Notes: generated from the sequence alone by a model not told the origin. 64,000 nt of DNA from Anaeramoeba flamelloides (GCA_027625915.1 JANTQA010000033.1:1860001-1924000); one strand, 5' to 3'; positions 38,216 to 50,318 are shown, counted from the stretch's first letter. Program-made: numbers and translations.

Positions 38216-39038
38216 GCGAGTATACAGTGTAAAGTTTAATCTTTCACTTTTTTGTAATTTTTAAGAGGATAATTAAATAAAATTTTTCCTTTGGTTATAA
38301 CTCATGGTTTTTTATTCTTTAAAACACTTCATTCATTAGATTTTTTAAATTTTTTTTTCAAAGTCTTAAAGAAATTTTCACAATAGAATGTTGAGTCGAA
38401 TTACTTAAAAAAATTTTTCGAATGTTGAATGACTTAACTTTTATCCTTATCTCCACATCATATTGTGATATATATATAATTTTTTTAATTTTTTATTTAT
38501 TCATCATATTTGAATTCTTTTTTCATGATAACAAAAAGAAAAAAAGAAAGATTTTTTCATAAATGAAATTTGTGAGAAATGAATTTTGCGTAAATAGAAC
38601 AACAACATTACAATTGAGATAATCACATAAGGAAATAATAGTGGGGCTTTAATAGCTTGAAGGAATCCAAAATAAAAAGAATTATCCGAAAAAATATTTG
38701 GTTAGGGTTTTTAAACACTTGGATTTGGTATAAGGGGAGAAGTGAAAATGATAATATTTTATCAATTTTTCAACCATAAAATAGCTATAAGCCTTAGACT
38801 AAAAAGCTAAAACCATCTTTTCCCAAAAAAAAAAACTATTTAAATAAAAAAATAAAAAATCGAAACAATTTTATCAATATATTCTCTTTTTTTATTGTTA
38901 AACATTACTAAAAAAAAAATATCAAATAATTTTTTAAAAATAATTTGTAGTGAATCTACAATCACGCTCCTTGAAAATAAAAAACTCTTCTATCATCTCT
39001 CTCAAATTTTTATCATGTCTTATCTTGTCGCTCATCCC
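38216..39038 (-). mobile_element. TTAA-flanked element, copy 1
   Basis: Flanked by TTAA (38212-38215 and 39039-39042). It is an inverted, uninterrupted relative of 49362-50939. Shared blocks are CACAATAGAATGTTGAG, AACAACATTACAATTGAGA, a TCAAATAATTTTT block, and AATTTTTATCATGTCTTA next to the right end. TTAA target duplication is the hallmark of piggyBac-type elements, but the end sequence GGGATGAGC/GCGAGTA is only loosely palindromic. No transposase frame. Confidence 0.65.
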
Positions 39039-39271
39039 TTAAGAATTAAAAATTTGAAAAATCCCTAAGATTTCTAAAATCTTATTTAGGAAAACTAAAG
39101 CGAAAATTGTTTTTCATTTATTTGGTAACAAATAGTAACTTTCATATTATAACATGCCTCTTCACGTGGGTGACATGAAATTATTTGAAGTTTTTTCAGA
39201 TGTACACCATATTTATATCATCTAAGGGATCATTTTTTTTGAAAACTTTTTCTCTTTTTTGACTTTTTTGT

Positions 39272-39796
39272 ATGAAAAAAAGCGAATATTTTCTTACAAC
39301 AAAACGCATAGGTTTTAGGCTTTGGTCATTAAATGATCTTGATTTAGCAGTTGGGCTATGGGGCGACCCTAAGGTGACCAAGTTGATTGATAGCCGTGGA
39401 ACACTTACCGAAAAAGATGTGAAAAAGCGGCTTGAACAGGAGATTACAATGGAATCCAAACACGGGATCCAATATTGGCCTATTTTCCTTCTAGAGAGTG
39501 GAGAGCATATTGGGTGTGCAGGCCTACGGCCATATAAAGCTGACCAAACTTTTGAAATTGGCTTTCATATTTGTTCCCGGTTCTGGAGGAAAGGATACGC
39601 CTTCGAAGCGGCAACTGCCTTGATCGATCATGCGTTCAATACAATTGGAATACAATCCTTATTTGCCGGCCACAACCCAAAGAATTCTGCTTCGAAAAAT
39701 CTGCTCTTGAAATTGGGATTTACCTATACTCACGATGAATATTATGAACCTACTGGCCTCGATCATCCTTCTTATCTTCTAACAAGGGAATTGTAA
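39272..39796 (+). CDS. GNAT-family N-acetyltransferase (RimJ/RimL type), likely of bacterial origin
   Basis: 174 aa, intronless, the usual length of small bacterial RimJ/RimL-like acetyltransferases, which move acetyl from acetyl-CoA to an amine. The N-terminal strand TKRIGFRLWS is followed by a DLAVGLWGDP helix. Acetyl-CoA binding motif A is seen as IGFHICSRFWRKGYAFEAA (about residues 93-111), with the pyrophosphate loop RKGYA. Motif B is NPKNSASKNLLLKLGF (about 136-151). Substrate is unknown. Base composition is clearly richer in G and C than everything around it (codons such as GCG, CGG and GGC). It begins about 230 bases after a TTAA element and is followed by a fold-back element, so recent arrival by lateral transfer is plausible. 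No promoter recognised. Confidence 0.88.
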   Translation: MKKSEYFLTTKRIGFRLWSLNDLDLAVGLWGDPKVTKLIDSRGTLTEKDVKKRLEQEITMESKHGIQYWPIFLLESGEHIGCAGLRPYKADQTFEIGFHICSRFWRKGYAFEAATALIDHAFNTIGIQSLFAGHNPKNSASKNLLLKLGFTYTHDEYYEPTGLDHPSYLLTREL

Positions 39797-39947
39797 CACA
39801 AAAAGTGCCATTTTATCTTTGTTGAATTCAATCAGGTTGTTGACAAAGCAAAATTTTTGAATGTCTAAATCGGATAAAGAAAGTAAAACTTCTTCAAACT
39901 CCCAACAATACCTTCAAGTGTAGATTTGTTGCAAAAAAATTAAGGTG

Positions 39948-40434
39948 GTGTGTTCTAAATGAATTCTTCAGACACAATACAAATTTCGTCCTTTCATTTT
40001 GGTTCAGGTTCTTTTGGATCTTTAATCCAAAGACTAAAAGAAATATTTTTTTCATAAAATGGAAAAGTTTTTTTTTTTTTCAAACTTTGCGTATATGTCA
40101 ACTTAGCACAAAGTGGTAATGAAAAGTGGTTTTGGTTAATGGGGAAATTATTCACTTTTACAAAGTTTTTAGTACTTTGGTATTTAATAACTGAACTAAA
40201 ACAAAAAAACTAATTAGATTAATATCTTTTCAGGTATATTTTTTAGTACTTGGCCAGTGAGATTTTTTATTGTAGAATAAAAAAATTAAACCGAAAAAAC
40301 CCCAAAATAAACACAACTTTATTGAACACCTAATTGATTTTAATGTTGGACTAAAGATCCTAAAGACTTTAACCAAAATGAAAGGAGGACATTTGTGATG
40401 TATCTGAAGAATTTATTTAGAATTCCAATTGTTA
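39948..40434. mobile_element. Fold-back element with arms of about 85 bp
   Basis: TTCTAAATGAATTCTTCAGA, CCTTTCATTTTGGTT and GGATCTTTAATCCA at 39954-40034 return as reverse complements at 40342-40430. About 300 bp of spacer without a gene. It lies 150 bases behind the GNAT gene. Confidence 0.7.
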
Positions 40435-40439
40435 AATAT

Positions 40440-42990
40440 CTGATTGTGAGATTATTTTTTAAATATGCTTTACTCACATTAAAAATATATTGAAATGAAA
40501 ATAATTTCCAATTAAAAATTTTTAAATATAACAAAATACAATTTTTGAAACAAAAAATCTTTTGAAGGGATCAGTCTTTCACAACAACAGCAGGACAAAA
40601 TATCTAAATATTTTTATTGGTGATTTTATTTCCTTTCTTATTTTGTATATGAAAATACAAAAAAATATTGGCCAAATCAGAATAAACTCATAAAAAATAA
40701 TTTTTTTCCATTTTTTTTAGCAAAATAGAATTTTTAAATCGATTTGATTTATTACATTTATAAAAAGTTTTTACTTTCCCATTTACCATTTTGATCAATT
40801 TTAATAATTTCATTATTGCAATGAATATTAATCTAAAGATTTTTTTTTTGAGAAAATTCTTTTGTAAAAAGAAAAAATCTTCATTTATGGAGCTTGGGTA
40901 GGTTAGGTTAGGTAATTCAAAAAATAAAATGAAAACAACAAACAAAAAAAAAAAATTTAATTTCAACAATTGAAAAATATTAATTTTATTGATGAAGGAC
41001 ATTTTTAACCAATATAATGTTTTCAATAAATGTACATTTTTTTTTCTATTAAAGTTTTAGTCACTTACCTGTGATTTGATATATACTCAAAGAGTGGCTT
41101 GAAATCAAAAGGGGGCATTGTTAAATTACACTTCTTTTGACTGATAAAATTAAAATAACTAGACAAAAGTTTTTCCTTGCATCCTCATTGGCAAAAAAAT
41201 CTATTAAAAATAAGTTTAAAAGTATTTTCAATTTCAAAAAATCCAATTTTTACAAAAAATTGCTTGTTTTTATATTTTAAAAGGGTTGAATTATTTTAAT
41301 TTTAAAACAAATTGTTTTCTAAAAGGACACAATCAATTTAATTCAATTGAATCTAATTTGTGTTTTTTTGGTAACCCTCTAAATTTGAAAAAATAAGGTT
41401 TTTGTATCATTATTGAGAAAATAATAAATCGATTTGGGAAATGAAAAAAATGAATAAAAAAATCTTCAAGATCTCAAAAAGGCACCAAAGAGTAACACCT
41501 CAAAACTAATATCGTTCTTTTCAAAAAAATATATATTCTAACCATTCAAATTCGAAATCCAGTGTCTCTCTTGGGTACTTTTTTATAAAAATGTCCGATT
41601 TTTTGATTGTTGATTTTAGGAGATCTATCGAACAAAACAGTTTGCTAGTTTTTGATTAGTTTTAAGTACTCTTAAAAAATCCAATTTTTTTTTTTTTTTT
41701 CAATTTCAAAAAATTATTTTTAACAGTAATGACTTAACATGTAGTATAAATTTTGGATTTTTCAAAAAAAAATTTCAAGAATTTGGGAATAAGACACTTT
41801 TTACTTTAAAATTCATAATGGAATTTTTGATTCTGGAATAGGATTTAAATTGTTAGAACAATTGTATGTATAAGACCATATAATTTATTGAGAATATTGA
41901 TCAAAAATATAAAATTCATTTTTTTTTATATTTTTTAACGAACAAGAAAACTACTACTGTTTTCAAACTGAATACAATTAATTTTTATTTATTAATAGAT
42001 CTAAATTTTATTGATAAAATTTTGTTAAACTTCTATCAAATTTAGATTTATTTTCGATTCTCTATTTCGATTTCTTTTATTGGTTGATATATGAAATAAA
42101 ATATTCTTCAATTAATTATAAAAAATAAATTTCTATTAAAATCAATACTTTCAAACAAAAAATCAAAAATTTGTTCTCCCATTATCAAGAATAAACTTTA
42201 GAGAAAATAAAAATTATTTTTTTTTTTTTATTATTTACTATTGAAAAATAATCTGTGAATTTTAATATCAAAAAAGAGACTCAAATTAGTAACTTGTTAT
42301 AGTGATGTTAACTTGTCGTTAATATTAACAAAATAATGTAAAAAATAAAAAATCAACATCCCATCAGAATTACTTTTTATTTTAAAATATATAAGCTTAA
42401 TTTCAAAAATAGTGGCAGATTTTTCATCGGAAAAAAATTAGTTTTATTGTGTTTTTTTTTTTTTTTTTGAATAATAATGTATTTTACTAATTTTTTTAGA
42501 GATAATAACCAATATAGATTAATAAAGAAAAATATAGTGTAATGATTGTATTTTTGAAACAATAAATGAAAAAAGAAAAAAATAATAATAAAAAATTTGC
42601 CCCTAAATTTGAAATTGGGCTTATATATATATATATATATATACTCGTTCATTAATGAAACGTTCTAAGAAAAATTAAATAACAATTACAAACTGATTTA
42701 AATACTAAGAGCTATTTATCAATTAGTATATTTCAACAAAAAAAAATAATAATCAAATATAACCAAAATTAATAAAATCAGAATACTATTTTAGGAGTCG
42801 CTATAAGAAAACCAAATGAATTGGTAATTTTGTTTAAATTTTATTCAAGTTATTGATCTATCAAAGGTTAGATGGTATTAATTAATTTTATTTGATTTTT
42901 ATATTTTGAACAACTCAACTTTAACATGATAAAAAATATTTGGAAAAAATATTAAATCCAATTAGATCTCATAATTTAAAAACCAAAGAA
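40440..42990. other. AT-rich stretch without genes
   Basis: Contains the family repeat 41470-41740 (direct match of 1485-1745) and (AT)n at about 42622. The frames at 40688-41026 and 42377-42652 on the minus strand are low-complexity K/F/I-rich sequence with no domain. Nothing else is recognised. Confidence 0.45.
41470..41740 (+). repeat. Diverged interspersed repeat, copy 2 of 2
   Basis: Direct match with 1485-1745, described there. Confidence 0.45.
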
Positions 42991-42994
42991 AAAG

Positions 42995-43180
42995 ATAAAG
43001 GCGCTTTTACAAAATTCAAAAGAATTGAGAAAAATCTTTAGATTTGACTCTATTCTTTTAAATTAAAAAAATGAAAAAAAACTTAACTGGAGTGCATAGT
43101 TTTTATTTAATTTTTGAAATAAAACGAAAATTAAATAAATTTTCGGTTTATTTCTCAAATTAAAAAAATCCTCACGGCGA
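42995..43180. repeat. Hairpin-module repeat, short copy
   Basis: Two modules: AAATTCAAAAGAATTGAGAAAAA with its complement TTCTTTTAAATT, then TTTTTATTTAATTTTTGAAAT with TTTCGGTTTATTTCTCAAATT. Lies just beyond the 3' end of the RCC1-BTB gene. Confidence 0.55.
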
Positions 43181-43259
43181 TCTGAGAAAATTAATTTCAT
43201 CCATTCAAAATAAAAAAATAAAAAAAAAAAGAAGAAGAAGAAGAATCCACAATTTTTGA

Positions 43260-43265
43260 TTTATT
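43260..43265 (-). terminator. Candidate polyadenylation signal of the RCC1-BTB gene
   Basis: AATAAA on the minus strand about 24 bases after the stop codon at 43289-43291. Confidence 0.45.
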
Positions 43266-43288
43266 ATTGGTATCACGAAAATTAAAGA

Positions 43289-45197
43289 TTATTTTTTTGA
43301 GCATTTCTCAAAAATATCCATAAGCGGAATTTTTGGATATAATTGATAGTAATCAACAATATCTTCAAATTCTTCTTTTATAAATTCTTGGTCAGTGTCT
43401 GCAGTAATTGGGATTTCGTCGGTGTATAAGAATGTGATTAATAATTCAATTGTTTCTAAGGATTTACCGGAATAATCTTTGACTTTTGGAAGATTTGTTT
43501 CGAGATTTTGAAATAAATCTCTAAATAAGCCGCTTCTTGCTGCTAAGATAAATTTGTGAACAGGTAATTCTTCGTCTTCTTCTTCTTCTTCTTCGTCGTC
43601 GTCATCAACATCATTTTTTACAAGAAGTGTAAAATCAGAAGTTTCTTCATCAAATAATAATTTTTTCAAATCATTTTTTAATAATTTAGTTTTTTGAGGG
43701 TTTTCAATTCCAAAGTAACTCAATATTTCTTTGGTTCTTTTGACATTTCCCATTTTCTCACAATAGACCCATTTTAACAAATCTTCAATTTCATTTAATT
43801 TGCAATTTTCTTCCAAATATTGATTGACGTCATCAAAAGACTTTCCAATCCTGGTTTCGATTAATATTTTATGAACGGGGATGTTTTTAATTTTTGAATC
43901 TGCTAAGGTTCCTTTTTTGAATAGCCTTTCAAGATCTCCATTTAAATAATTATTTTCTAAATTTAAAGTAAAGAACACATGGTCACAGCACCTTAAGGTT
44001 GTCACCAAGACATTTTTTTCGACTGTTATTATTTTTCTTAATTGGCTCTCTTTCTGTTGTTGAAAAACAACACCACCAACCCATATTTCGTTGTCGACTG
44101 TTAAATATGCAAGATAATCATATCCACTGGCAATTTCCTTAATTAGTATTTTTTTGTCTTTAAAATGTGTGTATTGTTGGAATTTTAATAGATTTGATCC
44201 AAACCCTGTATTGCGATCTATGCCAGCTACATAGACTTTCTGATCCGTTGTCAGAAGCGCTGTGTGTTCATAACCAGAGACTATTTTGGAAATTTCCTCG
44301 ACTGGGAAATCTAGTTGAATTTTTTTAGGTGTTTCTTGGATCGCCCCTTCGATCTTTGTTGACAATTGGCCTATTTTAAAAATGTTTATATTTATTTTTT
44401 AAATGTTTATTCGGAGAGGCAAAATAGTTTTTGGAAAAAATGAAATTGAAAATGAAAAAGAAAAAGTAAAAGCCAAGAAAGGAGAAAAAAACGGTTGAAC
44501 AATTTTTGCACCGAATAATTTGTTTTCCAAAAGAAAGATTAAAAAAAAAGAGATTGAATTTACCAGCAACATTAGTGCCAAACCCATAAATTTCACCATC
44601 GGTTTTGATGATAAAAACATGATCAGAATAGCCAGAAAAAACTTTTTCAACATTTTCATGTAATTTTGTGGCTGTGTTGAGAATTTTTGTGTTTTGAAAA
44701 GAAACTCCTAGTTCGTGGTTGTAATTACTACCACAACCATATAAAATTTTGGTTTCAGAATTGAAAAAAAAAGTTCCATAGCCTACACAATGAATCTCAT
44801 GAAATGTTATCTTTTCAAAGCCTTCAAGTAAAGTCGGCTTTGTGATCTTTTCTTTAGTTTTTTGGCCAAGTTGGTGCTTAGTATTTTGTCCCCATCCATA
44901 AGCTTTGGGCTGATCTTCATCTGAGACTGCTAGAAAATGAAAATAACCTGCATGCAGGCTCTTCATTGGTGGGATTTTTTCAAAGGCCTTCAGCTTTCGT
45001 TGGAAACTACCTGAATTTGTTTGATACAACTTCCCTCGAGAGCTTAAAAAGACCAGAGTGTGTTGTTCTGCAGTTACAACTTCAACTATTTCGGTGTCTT
45101 CTTCAGGGAAGATTGTAATTGTTTCTAATTGTGTTGAGATTTCTGGTTGTTGTTTCCAATCCCCTGTTTTGTTTCCAAAGCCAAAAATATTAGCCAT
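43289..45197 (-). CDS. RCC1-repeat protein with two BTB domains
   Basis: Predicted 571 aa from two exons, 45197-44564 and 44370-43289. The 193-bp phase-1 intron (GTAAAT...AATAG) splits the Gly of an RCC1 motif; joining restores YGFGTNVAGQL. Residues 1 to about 330 contain degenerate RCC1 blades (FGFGNKTGDW, YGWGQNTKHQLG, YGCGSNYNHELG, SGYEHTALL). A weak BTB-like segment (about 350-430, IPVHKILIETR) is followed by a clear BTB fold (about 456-550): FTLLV, an acidic loop of D/E repeats, LPVHKFILAARSGLFRDLF, YSGKSLETIELLITFLYTDEI. RCC1-BTB proteins are often scaffolds or Cullin-3 adaptors; nuclear exchange-factor activity is unlikely with such degenerate blades. The frame continuing past 44564 is intron. 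The start is the ATG opening the first blade. A LINE copy begins about 200 bases upstream. Confidence 0.87.
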
Positions 45198-45395
45198 AAT
45201 GCTTTTTTTATTTTTAAGAATTGTTTGTTAGAAAAAATGATTAAAAGTTTAATGCAAAAAATTGTCACAAACAAAATATAACATTTACTTTATTGTGTAT
45301 TAAAAATTTTCAGAGTCATACTCTTGAATAATAATGTTGTCAAAAAAATTAATGAAATGTTTATTCAGTTTTTGAAAATAAAAAGTGTGTTTTTT

Positions 45396-47258
45396 TTTTT
45401 TTTTTTTATTTTTTTATTATTTAAGGGAGGAGTAACCAACCCCTTTTGTGTGCACAAATTCCGAAATTTTTATCTTGGAATTTTATTAAAGACTCGAAAA
45501 CAAGTTTATTATACTAAGGCTAATAAACTTGAGGAATCTTTTTTGTGTAATAATATTTTTAATATTATTATTTTGCAAGATATTAGATATATTAATTTTT
45601 TAAAATTCAGATCTCCAGAGTTTACGATTATTTTCATAGGCTGAGCAGTTCTGGTAGAAAATGGTCCAAATCTTCAATGATATCTAAATTATTTATTTTT
45701 TTACATTATATGTAATATTTTGATTTATTTTTATTCAGAACATAAGAGTACCTGTTTAAATAATTTGTAAAATTTACAAGTTTTAAAATTATAGTTGAAC
45801 GCTTCCATTTTAAATATCTTTTGTCGTTAGGTTTTCTTGAGTTTTCTATTTTATTTTGAAAATATATCGATTTTCGTTTGGTTTTTTTAAGTTTTCTATT
45901 TATTTATGATGTGTTCTATGCTTTTTTTTACTTTTGGAAATAAACAGAAAATTTTAATAAATTTTCGGTTTATTACAAAAATTAAAAAAAAAACTAACAA
46001 AAATCAATAGATTTTCTGTTTATTTCAAAAAGTAAAAAAAACCTAGAACACTTCACGGATAAAATAGAAAACCTCAAAAAACCTAGAAAACCTCACAAAT
46101 AAACAGAAAACTCAAGAAAAGCTAAAGGCGGTTTTCCAGAATTCAAAAGAATAGAGAAAAATCTTAGATTTTAGTCAATTATTTTAAATTCTGGAAAAGT
46201 TAAAGGCGGTTTTTTATATTTTAAGAAATAAACTGAAAATTTTTGAAATTTTCAGATTATTTCAAAAATTAAAAAAAAAAAAAAACTAATGACATTTACA
46301 ACTTGGATTATTTTCTAATTGATTAATTCGGTATTTATCAAGTCCAATTTCTAATTATTAAAAATTATTTGATTGCTAGTTAATATTTTCAAATTCTTTT
46401 TCTCTTAAAGGAAGATAATTAATTAATTCATCAAAAACAAGGGTTTCTAATTTTTGTATTGACTTAAATCTTCTTTTATATATTGTTATTCTGACAGGAT
46501 CAATTTCCGTTTCAGTTTTATTAAAAAGCCTGGAGGAATGTGGGTTAATTAATAAAAATTTTTTATTTTTTTTTTTATTAATCCAAGTATCAATATCTTT
46601 GAAATCTGTTTTTGATAAATCAAAGATTTCTAATCTATATAATAGTTGGTTATTTAATACATCTTTAAAAAACTGAATTTTTAATCCAATAGAAAAAATT
46701 TTTTGTTGTAAGATATTGATTAGTTTTTTTGAAATTGGTCTTAACTTTCTCAAGATTAAACTTTAAATGAGTTTTTTTATCCGGCCAAATACCAAGATAT
46801 AAAAGTTTCTTTGGAATTAAAGTTTTTTTCGTTTTCCCAATATTTGGATTCATTCCGAAATCTTTTATTATTTTAAAGATTTTTTCTAGTTGAAAATTTA
46901 TTTTTAACAATGATCCTTTCATAAGCAAAATTAAACCATCAGCTAACATACGAACATGTACTGCCAATGGTTTATTTTTTTTTGAAGATAAATAAGTAAT
47001 AAATCCTAATAATAAAGAAAAATATTGATCTCTTGATAAAAACCAATTCCTTCTTTTGAATAATATGCAAGTAGAGATTTTATGATAATTTAGTTTTTTA
47101 TAAATTTTGTAATTGAATAATAAATCAATGAATGATGAAGAAAATCAAAATTTTTTTGGATATCTCTTGTAAATATATAAATATCGCCATTTTTGAATCT
47201 ATTTTTTAATTTTTGATATTCATTTAATAGAGTTAAAATCGCAATTTTGAACCACTCT
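45396..47258 (-). mobile_element. LINE copy on minus strand, split by a hairpin-module repeat
   Basis: Two parts of one LINE. 47258-46295 covers the reverse transcriptase from IAxLxLL to the LENNPS segment, with the active-site box degraded to LADG. 45826-45396 carries the segment before the zinc knuckle, the C..C...H....C region and the 3' end with an A-rich tail (T-run at about 45391-45416 on +). The stretch 45827-46294 between them is the insertion. Several frame breaks are seen (for example between 46753 and 46665), so it is dead. Same family as 51420-53520. Confidence 0.8.
45827..46294. mobile_element. Complete hairpin-module element inserted in a LINE
   Basis: The outer ends read TCGTTAGGTTTTC and, on the other strand, TCATTAGTTTTTT, a short inverted repeat. 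Inside are successive palindromic modules linked by AAAGGCGGTTTT. LINE sequence on both sides continues as in the + copy at 53060-53110, so this is an insertion with defined limits. About 468 bp, non-coding. Confidence 0.7.
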
Positions 47259-47370
47259 TAAAACCCATATCAAAAACAAGATCGATCAGATACATACCAA
47301 ATAAACAACTCTCCACATCCAATACAAGATTAACTTTTTTCCGATTTCAGGGATTGTAAACCTTATATAT
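47235..47370 (-). repeat. Arm of the 8103-8662 fold-back family
   Basis: TTTTGAACCACTCTTAAAACC, AAGATCGATCAGATACATACC and TTTCAGGGATTGTAAACC match the right arm of 8103-8662. Abuts the 5' end of the LINE copy. Only one arm is present. Confidence 0.55.
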
Positions 47371-48469
47371 GTTAATTTTATATTGTAATCAATGTTTTTT
47401 ATTGAAATAAAGTTATTCAAGTCTTTTCTACAAAAAAAAATTGATTTAAAGATACAAAACAAACAGGAATAGTCTGAAAGACAACAAGATATGGAAAGAT
47501 CTCAAAATAAAAATCTTTTTTTATCTTTCAAAATATAAAACAATTTTAATCCCAAAGGATTAAAAGTGAAACATAGTTTGTAATTGGGAAACCTTAATAG
47601 AAACCAGAAAATGAAAAATAAGATCAATTAATTAAAGAATAAATAAATAATTAAAGACAAAATGGGGGTCTAAACTCAAGATCAGTTTTTCTACAATCTA
47701 TTCGAATATGGTTTTTTATTTTTATTGATCAATTATTGAAAATTTGTTGAAAAGATTGATTATTTTAGAGTACTTCAAAATACTGAATCTGATTTTGATA
47801 ATCAAAAAGATTTAAATTGGGTTTATTGATTTAATTGAAAAAATACATTGGATTATTCTTTCTGTTTAATTTACATCTTCTTTTACTTATTCTGAATTTT
47901 TATTTGCAAGAAAGTTATCTGTGAAAAATTGTAAAAAACTTTTTTAAAATTTCCAAAAATTTTGCGACTTAGAAAGTTGAATAGCCAAGAAACTTGATTT
48001 ACAAAGCTTTGAATTTGATTTAGATTGAAGACTCAAAATTCTGTCTTATCATAAAAACTTGGATTTCAATTGGCACCAAATCTGTTAATCATAAAGATCT
48101 TTTCTCCTGAGTAAAACAGTGTTCACATTAAAACCAAGACAAAATATTTTTTTTTTTTGGAGTATAAAGGGAAAAATAATCCAATCAACAAATATATTTA
48201 TTTTGATCTAACTCCCGAAATTGATCTTAAACGTTTGAAAATATTCATAGAACTGGGTTCGAATTTATCTTATTTTCGAAATATTTTTTCCTTTTTTGAT
48301 CCCTTTTTATTTCTAAATTATTGAAATTTTCGTTTAATGAAAATTGAAATTTATGTGAATCGTTGATCAAAGTAAATGAGTTCTAGAAGAGAGTTAATCC
48401 TTTATAATGGAAAATTCTTATTCTTGTGTGAAAAATTCTTGTCTTTTTTTGAACAATTATGTTTTCCAG
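47371..48469. other. AT-rich non-coding stretch
   Basis: No gene, RNA or repeat boundary recognised. It ends at the TTA target site of the next element. Confidence 0.45.
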
Positions 48470-48472
48470 TTA

Positions 48473-48930
48473 CTGTTGAGAGAAAAATGTTAGACACAGA
48501 AAAATGCTTGGACAGCATTTTTAATTGGGAACATTACTGAAAATGATTTTTAATTTCAATCGTTTCTGAAATAACTAAAGAAAATAACAATAATCTACTT
48601 ATTAGAATAACGATTAATGTAATTCTACTTTTTCAAAAGCTATCTCTTATAATCTAAAGCAAGTTTAAAAATTACCATTTTCAGAATTAATAGTAAACTT
48701 TACTAAAACTTGGATTTTTGTTAAAATAGCATGATCTACTTTAGTTATCAACCATTCAAATGAACTTTCTCCACAAACCATAGATTAATGAACTTGTAAC
48801 AGCTTTAAACTTGGATTTATATAAATTTCACCTAGTTATCAATAGGATTTTATTTTCAATTTTACTAATGTTTCCAATTAAAAATGCTGTCCAACCATTT
48901 TTCATGTGTCCAACATTTTTCTCTCAACAG
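48473..48930 (+). mobile_element. TIR element family E copy 2, TTA target duplication
   Basis: 458 bp, very similar to 20619-21059 over its full length. The inverted repeats are of about 60 bp (CTGTTGAGAGAAAAATGTT at both ends, continuing through GACACA and GGACAGCATTTTTAATTGG). TTA is duplicated at 48470-48472 and 48931-48933. The frame at 48811-49065 crosses its end and is not a gene. Confidence 0.87.
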
Positions 48931-49550
48931 TTATTCAAAATTGAAAATTTGAAGAATACAATAACCCTTCAGAGAAAAAAATTAAAAACAAAAAGAGGAA
49001 ATAATTTTGAACTTTTCTTGATTTTCTTTTTTTCCTTTTACTTCACTCGAAGGTTCAAAAATTGAATATTCGAATACAGTTACTATCCTTGAGGAAGTGA
49101 ATAGCTGAAATAAATGGATTTGAGTTTTTGATTGGAAAATAATTAAATAGTTTTTATATTTTATCCTATTTTTATTGTTTGTCACATGTTCTGTGTTTGA
49201 TTAAATAGCAGATAAAAAAGTACTGTAGAATTGATGCAATAAGAAGATTAAAAGTGTTTTTCTTTGTTTAATCTCAGAAGTTGTCAAAAAGCAAAAAGTC
49301 TTCTTATTTATCACTTCTCAAATTTCGATTTTTCACAAAACTAAAATTTATTTTCTCTTAAGGGAGTAGCTACACCATAAGACATGATAAAAATTTGAGA
49401 GAGATGAGATAAGAACATTTTATTTTAGTGGCGTGTGATCGTAGATTCTCTAAAAATTTTTTTAAAAAAATTATTTGATATTTTTTTTTTTAGTAATGTT
49501 CAACAATTAAAAAAAAAAGAGATTATATTGATAAAATAGTTTTATTATTA

Positions 49551-49749
49551 CAGTCAGTTTCACTTTTAAGGCACAAACTTTCAACGAAATTTAAGGCACA
49601 ATAAAAATCTCAAATTAAGGCACAAAATTTGGAATTTTTAATTTTTGCAATTTATTTTACTAGAATAAAAAATTTTGTGCCTTAATTTGAGATTTTTATT
49701 GTGCTTTAAATTTCGTTGAAAGTTTGTGCCTTAAAAGTGAAACTGACTG
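49551..49749. mobile_element. Near-perfect hairpin MITE with TA target sites
   Basis: 199 bp, almost entirely two arms of about 87 bp. Starts CAGTCAGTTTCACTTTTAAG and ends with its complement. TA lies on both sides (49549-49550 and 49750-49751). Each arm holds three spaced copies of AAGGCACAA-like sequence, a plausible set of transposase binding sites. TA flanks with CAGT ends fit a non-autonomous Tc1/mariner element. Near-identity of the arms suggests a young insertion. Confidence 0.88.
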
Positions 49750-49789
49750 TATTATTATTTTATTATTAAAATAAACTTAATTCGATTAA

Positions 49790-50318
49790 TTTGGACACAG
49801 TTTAAACAGTTAGAAGAATAACAAAAACATGATTTACATCAATTTGGAAATTAATTTTAATTCAACAAACTATATCATTTTTTGTGTTTTTTGTTTTTGT
49901 TTTCATTTTCTTTTTTTCAATTACTTAATCGGTTTAGTTAGATCTGAAAATTTTTTATAGATGGTTACTAGATAGTTACAGTTGAGTTTCTTCAAGTGAT
50001 AAATTCACATACAACGGGTACATGGTATCTTATCATTTGATCGATCAACCATTGTTGGTGTAATTTTAACAAATCTACCAATATATTTTTTGTTCAAACT
50101 CTTTCATTTCAGTTCGTTTCATTTTTTTTGGACACACTTGTTTTGATTTTTTGTTTTATATTGTTTTCTTATATTTGAATGAAAATGATTACTTAAAAAA
50201 CCATTAATACTATGTTACTTAAATCTGGTTTTATATTAGGTTTGGGAGAATATAGTAAATTGAGTTTTTGTTTCACTATTTTTGATTTTAGATGTGTCCA
50301 AATTTTTTGGAATGGGGT
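49790..50318 (+). mobile_element. Non-autonomous TIR element, family A copy 3
   Basis: Diverged relative of 3054-3597, with ends TTTGGACACAG and TGTGTCCAAA and shared interior blocks (TTTTTGTTTTCATTTTC, ATTTGATCGATCAA). Nested in the TTAA element. The minus-strand frame at 50236 is not a gene. Confidence 0.6.

Noticed and set aside
40896-40912. GGTTAGGTTAGG-like stretch as an interstitial telomere
   Set aside because: Only about two and a half units, with no subtelomeric context.
48257-48268. GGTTCGAATT as the T-arm of a tRNA
   Set aside because: No matching acceptor, D or anticodon arms can be folded around it.
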